64,000 nucleotides of DNA from Acanthochromis polyacanthus. Lineage: Eukaryota; Chordata; Actinopteri; Pomacentridae. The stretch is taken from contig NC_067123.1 of NCBI RefSeq assembly GCF_021347895.1, forward strand, positions 8,437,828-8,501,827. The letters are read 5' to 3'. The first letter of the stretch is position 1. Each line of letters opens with the position of its first letter. Of the stretch, positions 24,150-35,339 are shown one piece after another. The notes under the pieces were generated by a model. The model was not told the DNA's origin. It was given only the letters and a program-made list of their open reading frames with translations, and did not search any database. A program made the position numbers and the translations under genes.

Positions 24150-25393
24150 AAAAGTGGACGTTCTCCCCTTCCATTGCTTTTCAGCATTGAATCATGGTCA
24201 ATTTAATTTGGCTTGCTTGACAAGAATTTGCAAAAAAAAGACTCTTTCATGCCAAAGTGAAAACAGATTTCTACAAAGTAATGTCAAACATAAAATGTAA
24301 CATAAGTGATTCCATAAGTATTCACCTCTTAAAGTCAGTATTCAGTAGATGTACCTGCATCTGGAAGGTCCAGCTACTGGACAAAAGAGCACTTTGAGCA
24401 ATTTTGTGGAGGTTATAAAAAGCATGGAAATGGTGGATATAAGAAAATGTCCAAGTCACTGAATATGCCTTTGAGTACAGTTAAACACATTTTTAAGGAA
24501 TGGAAAGAATTTGGCACATGTGCTGAGAGCAGGCCGTTCTCAAAAACTGAGTGACTGAACAAGAAAGAGACGAGTGAGGGAGGCCACCAAGACACCTATG
24601 ACTTCTCTGAAGATGACCGGAAGAAGGTTCTTTGGTCTGATGCAACCAAAATGGAGCTTTTTAGCCATGAGCCAGATCCTGTATTTGGCAGACACCAAAC
24701 ACTGTACATCATCACAAACACATCATCCCCGCTGTGAAGCATGGTGGTGGCGGCATCATGATGTGGGGATGTTTCTCAGCAGCAGGCCATGAGAGGCTTG
24801 TAAAGGTGGAGGGTAAAATGAATGCAGTAAAGTGTAGAGAACAACCTGATGCAGTCTGCAAATGAACTGAGACTTAGGTGAAGATTTGTTTTCCAGCAAG
24901 ATGATAACCTGAAGCAAAGTATTAAACAGCTTTAAGACAACAAGATGAATGTTCTGGAGTGGTCGAGTCAAAGCCCAGACCTCAATCCAACTGAGAATTT
25001 ATGGTTGGACTTGAAAAGGGCTGTTGAATCTTGATTCTTGTGTAATCTGACAGTTTTGCAAAGAAAAAAGCAATAAAATTGCAGCGTCCAAATGTTCAGG
25101 CTGATTGAGATCAACACAGGATCAATGCTGCAAATGTGGCCAAAGTTTTATCTACTAAATATTGACTAAAAGGTGATGAATACTTATACTAATACTCTAC
25201 TAATTATTTTACATTTTGTATTTTCAAATAATTGACAGTTTGCAGTAACCTCTTTTCACTCTGACATCAAGGAATCTTTTATCCAGTAAATCATAAACCA
25301 AAAAAGCCACATTTGAAAATGATTCAACTCAATGCTGAGAAGCAATAAAAGGGGAAAACATCCGAGGAGGGTGAACTCTTTTTAGAGGCACAG
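24150..25393 (+). pseudogene. Tc1/mariner transposase relic with degraded ends
   Basis: The right end, gggtgaactctttttagaggcacagta, and the left part (tgaatcatggtcaatttaatttgg, then aagtattcacctcttaaagtcagtattcag) match a common fish Tc1 family. The coding relic runs about 24360-25030 in plus frames. Recognisable pieces are RKKVLWSDATKMELF with the first catalytic Asp region, then KHGGGGIMMWGCFSA, then PQSN-EFMV near 24980 where the last acidic catalytic residue lies. Several stops and frameshifts break it. It is a fossil copy, not a gene. Confidence 0.75.
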
Positions 25394-27565
25394 TAAATAT
25401 AAACATATGATTGTCATACATCAGCAAAAACAAAGATTGCATTTGGTGCCCACTGTGCAGAAAGTGAGAGCTGCGATGAAATTTCTCTGTTTTATTGTTC
25501 TCCTCTTAACATTTCCTTTGCATTGTGTCATTTTTCTGTCTGGGTACTCCGTGTACATTTCGTATCCCCATGTATCACCTCCACCGTCTCTACACCTGTC
25601 GACAAGCAGTTCATCCACCGTCTGTGTGCTTTCGCAGGCCATTTGAACCGGCCAGCTCCAGCCTTTCGCCTGACACTGATAACTCAGGAAGATTTGTGTG
25701 GCCTGAGGTCTCAAGCAAGAGCTCAAGACTAAGCGTGGCACGAGAAAAGATTGCATTCTTCTACTCTGTGGCTTTGAGAGATGACGATTCTATGCTGACT
25801 GCATTTTCGGATTAGCGCGAAGGACAAAAACAGGCAGCCCACAGAGCCGTCGCACGGCAAAAATGGTAAAAATAAAAGAGAAAATCCCGCTCTCTCAACT
25901 GAAATTGGACTTGTAGTCGTGGTGTGCATGACAGATGCATTGAGACGGCGATAAAAAAACAGCTTTCTTTTCTGACATTCAGAAATGTTTTTTACAAATG
26001 AAGCAGATTATTTCCGCAAACAGCCTTGGGAAAGTGTTTCAACAAGCCACCGATCATGCCATGCAGAGTAATATGAACAAGGAGTAAAATCCACACCAGT
26101 TTATTTTTTATATACTCAAAACATTTTAGTATTAAGTGACAACCTTGATGTACCCGTGAAAAGCAAAATAGTAATATACACTTTGTTTTTTTCTTTTAAA
26201 GTCGTTCCATTTGACATTTAACTGAACTTCCATCCCCTGTACAGAGGCACTGAAAACACCTACACTTGTTTTGTATTTTTTTATGTGTACACATTTCACC
26301 AACAATATATTATTCATCAATATTATCAATAGTATTTACACTGTTCATCATTTGGTACCATCTGACATCTATGAAGACCAATTTTTGTTTCAGCCAGCAG
26401 GCCTAGTTGTTCTTGTTCACCTTTATTTTTTCTTTTTTTGCTTTCAAGTGGACAGTTTGACTAGACATGCACAATGCATATCGTCTACACGTATCAAACG
26501 TTCTGCATGTATCAGAGCGTGTGGCCATTTTAATCTGCTAAAATGGCTGTAATGGCAGTGGTCTTCTAATACATTCAGAGCGTTTACACGTTCTGAAATA
26601 CATTCCTTGTGATGTTTTCAACCCCTAATAGAGAGTGTGTTAGAGAGGGACTGGAAACAAAAAGCGGTGTATTAGTCGGAGTGTGCGCTTTGCTGCGAGC
26701 AGACTTTCACCTCCCCGCCGCACAGCCTCACCAAGTCTCGCAATTAACAACAACAAATATGAATCACGGAATTTTAATTATGTGATGTTGCCAGGTTACA
26801 GAGCTTCACAACGATGTCGCTTCCCCTTCGTTAGTGCTAACGAGCAGCCCGTCGCTCCGACAGTCCAGGGACACATGAGGCTCTTTGAAAACATAATAAA
26901 GTGGAATGTTTCTGTATTGGACCGCAGCCTGGGTAGAAAGTGAGAGAGGCCTTTTTTATTTTTTTTTCTGTTATTGTAGGAGTTGATAAAGAAGTAAAAT
27001 ATTTTGAAACATCTTGAGCGACTAATTGAAGTTGCCTGCAGAGCCAGATGATCAGGCTTTTTGGACTTACTGGGACCGAATTCAGCTTTATGTAATTCAA
27101 ACTCAACCAACAGTGACAGAGGAGCACTTTGAAAGGATTTCAAAGATGCTGTTTTTACATACTTCCTCTGTAATGCTCTGCAACAGGAGCCTGACGGTTT
27201 ATCCTCACTTGAAGAGGGAAAGATGTTTCCACGGAGCAGCTCAGCAACTGGCAGCTTCACATGCGACAATAATTTTCTGTGTTCATGGCACAAAATGTTG
27301 CATATAATACACTGAATCCACTGAAAAGCGACAGTTTTTGGTGTAAATTTGGATTTTCAAGCATCACACTGGCAGGGTGCTGCGTGTGTTAATCAGCTAT
27401 TAATTAGTATTCCTGCTCACCTACATTGCAACACCTCCAGACTGTAATTAACAAGTTGGAAAAGCCCGCCTCATCTTATGCAATGCACATATGATTTCAA
27501 TGGCTCTCCGGCTTGTCAGATATCGTGACCTACTGTGTGTGTGCATCCTAAATTGCTTTGCAAAC
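25394..27565. other. no gene seen (downstream of the nectin gene)
   Basis: Frames up to 165 codons exist on the minus strand (26796-27293) but have no domain, and codons do not look biased. This may include longer 3' UTR forms of the nectin transcript. Confidence 0.4.
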
Positions 27566-27910
27566 TTTATTTGTAATTTCATTTTTGCTTTTTTGTTGCA
27601 AGATATTTGCGATGTAATGACTCCTCAGTTTAAAAAATTAAGAACAAAAGCTTATTATTAACTCAACTATCCCTTTTAAGTCCCGAGTTGCTTTACTATA
27701 AATGAAGTTTTTAATCCCATAACACCCGCTAAATAAGCCCGGTAAATAAAAATAAACTCATATCTATCATGTGTATGTTAAAATGTGAAAAGTTTACAGT
27801 AAAATGGTTGTTTCGTGTGGAAGCGTGTGCTCGCCTTCGCTTCTCATGCTAATTTAGGTGACCTGGAACTCGCCCGTTCGCCCTTGATGTGGTGTTTCCG
27901 GTTGCCTTGG
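27566..27910 (-). terminator. candidate 3' UTR and poly(A) signal of the nectin gene
   Basis: From the TAG at 27911 the first AATAAA on the minus strand is at 27571-27566. This would give a 3' UTR of about 0.36 kb. The sequence beyond it on the minus strand is CA-rich rather than GT-rich, so the signal may be weak. Further minus-strand AATAAA motifs occur near 26950 and 26425 and could end longer transcripts. Confidence 0.3.
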
Positions 27911-28117
27911 CTACACATACATGGCGGGAGATACGAAGCTCTCGCCGCGGGAGATGTTGGCCGCCGGCGCATCGTGATTGGATGAATCCAAGTCGTTGCC
28001 GTGGTGACCGTCGACCGCGTGGTCTTTGAGTTCGTTGACGTTGTCGTATTTGGCAGAGTTGTCGAGGACTGGGGGGGCGCCGCCATTCAGGGCTCCGGTG
28101 GTCTCATCGTCCAAATT
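27911..28117 (-). CDS. nectin-like last exon: C-terminal cytoplasmic tail with afadin-binding A-M-Y-V end
   Basis: The acceptor is gttgcag before AATTTG at 28117 and the stop is TAG at 27913-27911: 68 codons plus stop. The tail is hydrophilic and rich in Asn, Asp, His and Ala (NLDDETTGALNG near its start, AKYDNVNELKD in the middle). It ends with ISRGESFVSPAMYV. The final A-M-Y-V fits the E/A-x-Y-V PDZ ligand of nectins. GC content is clearly higher than in the flanking introns, as expected for coding sequence. With the upstream exons the cytoplasmic part is about 127 residues. The frame would open two codons earlier, but those codons fall in the acceptor CAG and are intronic. The last intron starts with an unusual MITE/minisatellite block. 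Confidence 0.85.
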   Translation of the reverse strand, partial: NLDDETTGALNGGAPPVLDNSAKYDNVNELKDHAVDGHHGNDLDSSNHDAPAANISRGESFVSPAMYV

Positions 28118-28159
28118 CTGCAACGTTGAAAACAGACATTTAGCATCTGAAACTATATG

Positions 28160-29072
28160 AGGGGGTCAGAATCAGAGCAGTCTAACCCACGTTTTCAGAT
28201 TTTGAGAAAAATTGAATGACGCGTTACTTTAACGCTGTATTTGGATTGAGAGTTACATCACTTTGCCACTAAAATCAAAGTGGTATAACCCTCAATACAA
28301 AAATTGCATTACAGAGACGCGTTGAATGCTAGGCCCTTCTTGAAAACACAAAACATATAATACATTTTTCTGAAAACCTAAAAAAGTGGGTTCGACCAGT
28401 CTGCTTCCAAACCCTTCAAGTCATAGAAAAACAACTAGCTACACAGCGTAAGTCTTTAAAGATACTAACAATGTGGCTGTGTCATAGAAGAAGGTAACTA
28501 TACAGCTAAAGTTATAGAAATAGGCTAACTGTATAGCCAATGTCACAGAACGAAGCTAACAATGCAGCTAAAGTTATAGACAGAAGCTAACAGCACAGCT
28601 AAAGTACCTGAAAACAGACAATTACACAGCTGAAGTTATAAAAGAAGATAACTACACAACTTAATGAATACAAAAACAGCTAAAATACACAGCTATGGCC
28701 ACAAAAAGATGCTAACTACACATCTAAAGGCATAGAAAACAGCTAACTTCACATTTAAAATTTTCACAAGTCAACTACACACTTAAAGACGCAGAAGCTA
28801 AGTACAAAGCTAAAATCACAGAAAGCAGCTAACAATGCAGCTTCAGTGAGTGAGTTAGAAGCAGAGTGATCTAACCCACAAAAAAAAAACGAACTGAGGT
28901 TTATATAATTTCTGTAATATTTTATGTTCTAGATTTTAGTGGCAAAGTGGTCTAACCCGCAACCCAAATATGGCATTACAGTGGCGACCATTCTTGAAAG
29001 CACAAAATTTTGAACTAATTTTTCTCAAAACCAAAGAAAGTGGGTTAAACCACTCTGCTTCTAAACCCTTCA
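28160..29072. repeat. composite: two MITE copies flanking a minisatellite, in the last nectin intron
   Basis: 28160-28425 and 28845-29072 are related. Each begins like (g)aagcagagtg-tctaacccac and ends gtgggtt-gaccactctgcttc-aaaccctt, so each has inverted ends. Each also has an inner (ttagtggcaaagtg)-type segment. Between them, about 28436-28850 is made of some ten diverged copies of a unit of about 32-45 bp, of the form cacagctaaagt-atagaa-agctaac. Confidence 0.65.
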
Positions 29073-29097
29073 TATATACAATATATGTTTTATATAT

Positions 29098-29950
29098 ATC
29101 AAAAAGTATTCAAACTCATTCATTTTTTGCAAATTTTACTGTGTTGTAGATTTAGAGACCCCTTCCAAATCAAGTTTTCCACCTTGCTAAAATGTGAATC
29201 TATTTTATATGCTGCAAGACACTGAATGCTGAATAAACACCATGACCGAGCATTTTCAACTCAAAATAGCACGATAATGATCACAAAAACATGGATTTAG
29301 ACTTCGTAGTTTAATATGTAACAAACTAAAGGTGCCAATTTTGCAGGATGCGGCTGTTTGTAACATTATTTTTCATTGTAATCGGTTTCTGGTTCAAACA
29401 AGTATGGTGGAATTTCTCCAATATTTTAACTTAATAATGTAATTGTGTATCATAGAATACTTTTATTGTGTCTGAGCACTGTTGGAGGAGAGCTGGTGTG
29501 CTCAAGCTGCAGCTAGTTGTGGAATATAGAGGAAGCAATGCTGTAGAGTTGTATCCAAGTTATTTTAAAGCAAGAAAATGGCTTATTTGTATGGGCAAAC
29601 TTCTAATTATGTACTTCTGATACACAGCGGTGAGTTTTTAGGGGTTAAATCAGCAACTAGAAAGAGAGTTTAATTGTAAAAGGATAAAATTTGCCATTTC
29701 TACCCATCAAGCTACACTCAATAACCCATAATGACTAAGTGCTCAGACCCTTTGTTGGGATGCTCTTAATTGTGTCCAGGTGCATCTTGTTTGCTTTGAT
29801 TATTCTCGAGATGTGAATACAAGTTGATTGGATTCCACGTGCAGCAAATTGGTCCGAATGGACTTTGAAAAGGCTCACAGCTGCATGAAAAGGATCCACC
29901 ATCCACATCGAACAGACACACAGGACAGAAACCAAGGCATCCCGGCGAGA
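29098..29950. mobile_element. degenerate Tc1-type element (non-autonomous)
   Basis: agtattcaaactcattcattttttgcaaattttactgtgttgtag at the left, aataacccataatgac and gtgctcagaccctttg followed by gtgtccaggtgcatcttgttt-type text near 29715-29800. These are the ends and leader of a widespread fish Tc1 family. The centre is replaced by unrelated sequence. Confidence 0.5.
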
Positions 29951-32121
29951 AAGAGTTTTAAAAAGTTCTGCAAAGTTCTAGTGATGTTTTTAAACAGGAA
30001 GTTCCCAGAACATTAACTGAAAACATCCTGTCTTTGTTGTCATGTAACACTGGGGTAAAATTGAACAAAAGAACCTCCTCAGCAGCAACATTATCAGAAC
30101 ATTACAGGAAAAATGTTCCACCTCTGTTGATAAGTCACATTCTGTCATCTTGATAAAATATTCTGTCTTAGTTCACTTTTAACATCATAGGAACATTACT
30201 TATAATGATTATGTCCTTAAAACCTTATCTGGACATTATATTAAAGTATTTTTGTTAAAATAATACTGGAACTCAAATAGAATTGTCATCTGAGGCCTCG
30301 AGAACATCTTGAGAACCTTTACTTTTGTGCTCTTTTGTTATCACGTCACTTAATCTGACAACATCCTCCATGTATTAGTTCACTTTTAACCTTTAAGAAC
30401 AGGACTTGAAATGTCAAATATCCTTAGAAACTTTTGGTTTGTCTCCACTGTTCAACAAGTGCTTGCTGAAAGGGAATCCAACAGAAACTTTGGATTTGTT
30501 GGGTTTCGCATCACTATGTGAAGTGCTTCTTGGAACACTAGATTTTTTTTGTTGAAACATTATTAGAACTTGCAGGTAATGTTACCCAGTGTTGTGGGGA
30601 CTATTTGTAGACCTCCAGGATAAAACTGTGATGAAACATCAATCAGGTTAAAGGTAAAAACCTGTTCTGAGTGTTTCCAGGAGGACAACAGCCTGGAAGC
30701 AGCTTTAAACCACCAAGACTCCTTAAAGACCTGGGAATCTAGCCGAATAAAGTACCTGAAGAAGCAAAATTTTGGACAAGGAAGTGACCAAGACCCCATC
30801 AGTTACTCTACAAGAGCTCCAGAAGTCCTCTGCAGAGATTGAGAAAGCACCAGAAGTCTGCTGTTGTTGCCATCTCTACACCTGTTCAAAAGTTCAGTCA
30901 AACTGTCACTCCGAGCCGCTGTGATTATTTGGTGTGAGCAGCTTTCATTTCTGTCTCTTTGTTTTCTGTTTCTGTGACTCAGACAGATTAGAAATGTGCC
31001 ACGAAACTTTGCTCATCGCAGACCTCAGCATTGTTTTGTTGCTGGGCCGTGTTCAGGGTTTTTGTTTGAGACACCTTTGTTAAATTCAGTTTAATTAAAT
31101 GTTTAGACACCAGATCTTTGGGTGCTTCTCCCGCCTGCAGTATTTGTTTGGTTGATGAATGCAGGTAAAGCAGAGCAGGCTTTTCATTTTGAGTTCTTTT
31201 GTTGTTAATGTAGATTAGTTTGAAAGACTTAGAGGTTCTCCTTTTGTTTTTGTTAATTTCTTCTATTTGAGTAGCACCCACTGGCCTCTGTTTGACCTTT
31301 GGTGACTTCTGCTGATTTATGTTGTAATGTCAGAAACTTTCACTAGTAAAAAAAGATATTGTAAAAAGAAAAAAAGTGAAATGCAAAAATGTAAATAACA
31401 GTTTAAAAAAAGTAGAATACTGTAACATTTTAAACAGTAGGACATAGTAAAAACAAGAGCAAATATCTGTAAAATAATATTTTGTTAATTTAAATACAGT
31501 AAAACTGCATTTTTGTGATAACACTTTGCAAAAGAATGAATTATTATTTGCTAAAAATGTTTTTTCTACAGTTATTGTTATTTTATTATGTGTCTTAAAT
31601 AAAACAAAAATTTGTCTTCTACAGAGTATTAAATCAAAGGTCTGAATACTTCACATAAATGCATATTTTTGGTTATTTATTAGGTTAAATATACATAGAT
31701 TGATGGGCGATAATGATAATTTTATTCATTTAAAATTGAATCTACACCATGATAAAGTGTGTATAAAGTGAATCCAGTGTGTGTATTTATCATTTATTAT
31801 ATGTAAATCAAATTACACAAAGAAATTCTCTTAATACGAGTTGTCAAAACTCATCTCCATAGCAGGAGGATTGTGGGATAATAGAAAAAGTTGTGCAGAC
31901 TGTAACTTTTAGATTTAGCATTAATATAATTTTCCATAGTTTTAGTAATTATAAGGCTAAAATGTATAATGTTTGATTGATTGGTGTAAAGTAAAACCAC
32001 CAGAATGTCTCTCCATCAGTGTGTAGCTGTTTAAACAGATATGAAGCCCACGGAAAGCTGAATGCAGACAGAAGACCCAAGCTTTGCAGTAAGCGTGGCT
32101 GCATGTTGGTGTGATACTTAC
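29951..32121. other. nectin intron, no gene seen
   Basis: 29960-30560 has loosely repeated text around gaacatta/aacatcctg. 31330-31800 is very AT-rich. No exon candidate with good splice sites was noticed. Confidence 0.4.
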
Positions 32122-32217
32122 TGTGACGGGTTCTCCTCCTGTGGGCTCGTAGTAAACCTCTCCTGGGCTGAGAGGAGCCGTCTCTGTGGCCGTGGGAGGC
32201 TCCGATGGCTTGTTGAG
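32122..32217 (-). CDS. nectin-like exon: cytoplasmic tail, middle part
   Basis: This 96-nt exon has 32 codons and is phase 0 at both ends. The acceptor is tgctcatgtag before CTCAAC at 32217; the donor is GTAAGT from 32121. The peptide runs LNKPSEPPTATETAPLSPGE, then VYYEPTGGEPVT. It is rich in Pro, Thr and Glu and has a Tyr-Tyr pair in an acidic setting that could be a phosphorylation site (inference). It joins in frame to the previous exon (ending STEM) and to the last exon (starting NLDDE). Because it is in phase 0 and a multiple of three, it could be skipped without breaking the frame, so alternative tails are possible. Confidence 0.75.
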
Positions 32218-33980
32218 CTACATGAGCAGAAATCACATCGACACAGGAAGAGGAGAAAACAGGAAACAGCACAATGAAGCTCAAAACAAACCATGAAAAT
32301 CAGTTCATGTTTACAAGATTGAACAGCTGACTGAAGACCAACAAAGACAGACAGTGGAAGTGCACAAACATGGTGTCCACAGACATTCAAAGTATCTGTT
32401 GTTGGATTTGTACAACTGATTAGACATCATGAAACAACCAAGTATGCACGATATTGGAAATGATAATAGTCAGATGGAGAATGGGGTCAGTAATGAGATG
32501 AATAGAGCTAATGAGGTTGTCGATGCTGCTTTTGGAGTTTTGTTTTCTGGAAGGGTTCGGTGTTGACAAACACTTCAGGGGACATAATCAAGTTATCGGA
32601 CATCCAGATGTTAAATAAGTGTCATGTCTGGAGAATCTGCAGATTGACTCAATTTTACCCTTTTCCCAAAACATAACAGTAGAAATGTGATTTTAACTTG
32701 TTCTCCAAGTCTGATAACATGGCAATTTGCTTTCTGTAGTTATATTTTTTTTTCTGTGTGTATAGTAAAGTTTATGAGCAGAAGAAGACAGTAAATGAAC
32801 AGTTCAACATTCTTGGTCCCCTTCCACTTATAAAGATGGAAGACAATTTACCTGTGAAATACATTAAGACATTAAAACTAATTCACATCCACTGTTCTCT
32901 ATTCAGACTGCTTGCTTTTGATTTCCGCATTAACACATTATTCAAAATATTGAAAACACCATGGACAAAAATATCGGGACCCTTAACTGATGTTTCGTAG
33001 CTTTCCCTTTGAAGACCGTCCCTGGAGTTCCTTGATCAAACTGCTCTGGTTCTCTCAGGCTTAATCATGTTTCTCAGTTTCAGTTCTTTCTGCACATGTT
33101 CAGTTGGATTGTTTGTTTTCTCGTCCACACTTTGGTGTATTTATGTGAAGGATTTGTGCCACTATCTTCTTGTTGGAGCGACGACCTCCAACTGAGCTCT
33201 CAGAGAGTATTTATAGATGGACTTCCTTTATGTTCAATCAAGGAAATTATCTTTGAAAGCTTCCATTTTACCTCTGTGATCTTACACCCGAAGCAAATCA
33301 CCAAGAAGCTCCAATATAGTTTCTTCTGGTAAGAGAATATTCTCCCGAAAACACAGTCTAGGCCGTTTTACTTCACTTCTCCTTTTCAAAAGTGGACTCT
33401 TCTTCCACAGAGCCCATTTTCATTCAGAGAGTGACGTGTGGTGCAGCAAGCCTCCGATGCTCCTTGATCTTGGAGGTCAGCTCGTATCTGTTCTAAAGTT
33501 TCGTTCGGTTCTTTTCCCACCATTTGAACTGTCCTTATGTTCAGTCTGAGCAGGTTTCCTCTTCCTTCAGGGAGGCTGTTTTCACTCCCACAGACCTTTG
33601 ATGTTAGCAGCTGTGGTCACAGCAACATGAGGCAGCTTGTCGACGCTTTTGTAGCTTTTACTTCATCCACACTTGGCAGTTTTTTCTTCCTTGTGTCCTC
33701 GGGTAGTTCTTTTATTCTCTTGTTCATTTAAAAACCAAACAGCACAATGAGACCTTTTTCCCCACTTAAACAGGCTGAATGAGTGATTATAAGACTGAGG
33801 AAATTAATTAAAACTAATATATCACTTCCATCCACAAATATTAATTGCATCAATGAAAATAATGTCAAAAAAGTCTGGAATTTAATGGAATTTAATGTAC
33901 TTATGAACAAAAACTCCATCTATAATTGACAATGTAAACAAAACACCTGAGATGAACATGCAGGCAGACAATTAGAAATA
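32218..33980. other. nectin intron, no feature seen
   Basis: Unique-looking AT-rich sequence with only short frames on both strands. Confidence 0.4.
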
Positions 33981-34036
33981 CAATCTGTCTGTCTGTCTGT
34001 CTACATGTACGGTGCAAAAAGCAAAAACTGTGTATA

Positions 34037-34081
<45 letters not shown>

Positions 34082-34115
34082 TATATGTGTATGTGTGTGT
34101 GCGCACACACACACA
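33981..34115. repeat. compound microsatellite (CTGT)n, (TG)n, (TA)n, (TG)n/(AC)n
   Basis: Consecutive simple-repeat blocks. The (TA) block at about 34048-34075 is flanked by TG runs and followed by gcgcacacac. Alternating purine-pyrimidine sequence of this kind can adopt unusual DNA structure. Confidence 0.9.
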
Positions 34116-34184
34116 CATACTCAGTCATACATGTGCTTCTCAGTTGTTATATCATTTCCAACAAAATTTTCGGTCCGCAGTGGT

Positions 34185-34440
34185 CGATTTGTAGTAGGAT
34201 AGCAATCAAGTGTTCACTTGTTGTCATAGTTACAGTGCCACTATTTTGAAATGATAAAGAAATTTTTAACTATTTCGTGGATCCAGAATATAAGCTGCAT
34301 CACTGCCAAATGACTTGGTCCTTGTGTCATTTCTGACCTTCCCTGAAAATTTAATTCAAATCCGTTATTCCATTTTTAAGTAATGTTGGAAACAGTCAAA
34401 CAGACAGACAAACCAACGCCGATCATCACAAAGTAGCAAT
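34185..34440. repeat. interspersed repeat, copy 1 (also at 63155-63415)
   Basis: Shares with 63155-63415, in order, gttgtcatagttacagtg, tataagctgcatcactgccaaa, cttgtgtcatttctgacctt and aacagacagacaaa. Family unknown to me. Confidence 0.6.
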
Positions 34441-34523
34441 AATAAAAGTGTGAGTTTTCATGGATGACCCCAAACTTTTGAACGGTAATGTGTATATGTG
34501 ACATTGTTCCATAAGTTTATATA

Positions 34524-34806
34524 TATGTCAGGCTAGAGACTGCGATTTGGTAGAATTGGAGTCTCTACCAGTAGAGATGGAACTTTAAATCTGACCCCTG
34601 CCCTGACCCCTGACCCTAACCTTAACTGACCCTGACCTTTTAATCTAACCCCTGCCCTGACCCCTGACCCTAACTTTAAAAGTCTAACCTTAGCCCTGAC
34701 AAATCTCTACTGGTAGGATTGGAGTTTCTACTGGTAGAGATTGCGATCGCAGTCTCTACTGGTAGAAACTCCAATTCTACCAAATCGCAGTCTCTACCAT
34801 GATATA
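34524..34806. repeat. foldback element with nested palindrome
   Basis: The outer arms 34535-34577 and 34753-34795 are inverted copies of each other with one mismatch in 43. The match continues more weakly outward to about 34524 and 34806. Inside, 34718-34775 is a 58-bp near-palindrome centred on GCGATCGC. The middle (34590-34690) is a run of ccctgaccctaacc-like text. No coding sequence. Confidence 0.85.
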
Positions 34807-35339
34807 TACATGTCTATTTTAAGTTATATTGAAATTGTAGACATGCATTCCAGTCATTTTTTGCACACTGGCAAAGTCATCTGGCACTCTGTGTAGTTTT
34901 TGATATCTACATATTTTGAACATTACATGTTATGCCTATTTTTATTACTTCAGTTGTGTTTATGTCTAATTTAACTCTGCTAATGTCACACATGTTAGCT
35001 TTACTTTCAGTCAAACATCTTGATGTCAGAAGAAACCAGGACTTTGGTGAACAAGTGAGTGAGTCACATGAACCAGTAGCTGCAACAATGCTAATGCTAA
35101 AGCTATGAGTGCAGCATGAACAGACAGACATAAATAGAGTGTTTCAGAGTTTGGAAGTGATAATAATAACTAGATTTGCTGAGGAGATTCCATCTGTTGT
35201 ATGACTGAAGAGCAGATGGACACTAAGATATCCAACCATAGTAACCATACACAAAGACGGTGACAGCTGTGGCCTCAAAATGCTTAAATAATTTTAAAAA
35301 GCAATTTTAAAATGCAAAAGATTATTCTTTAAGCTATTC

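Noticed and set aside
26796..27293. 165-codon minus-strand frame downstream of the nectin gene
   Set aside because: No recognisable motif, and overlapping frames of similar length on both strands suggest chance.
28436..28850. Possible CRISPR-like array of short repeats
   Set aside because: Units are contiguous and diverged with no unique spacers, in a vertebrate intron; it is a minisatellite.
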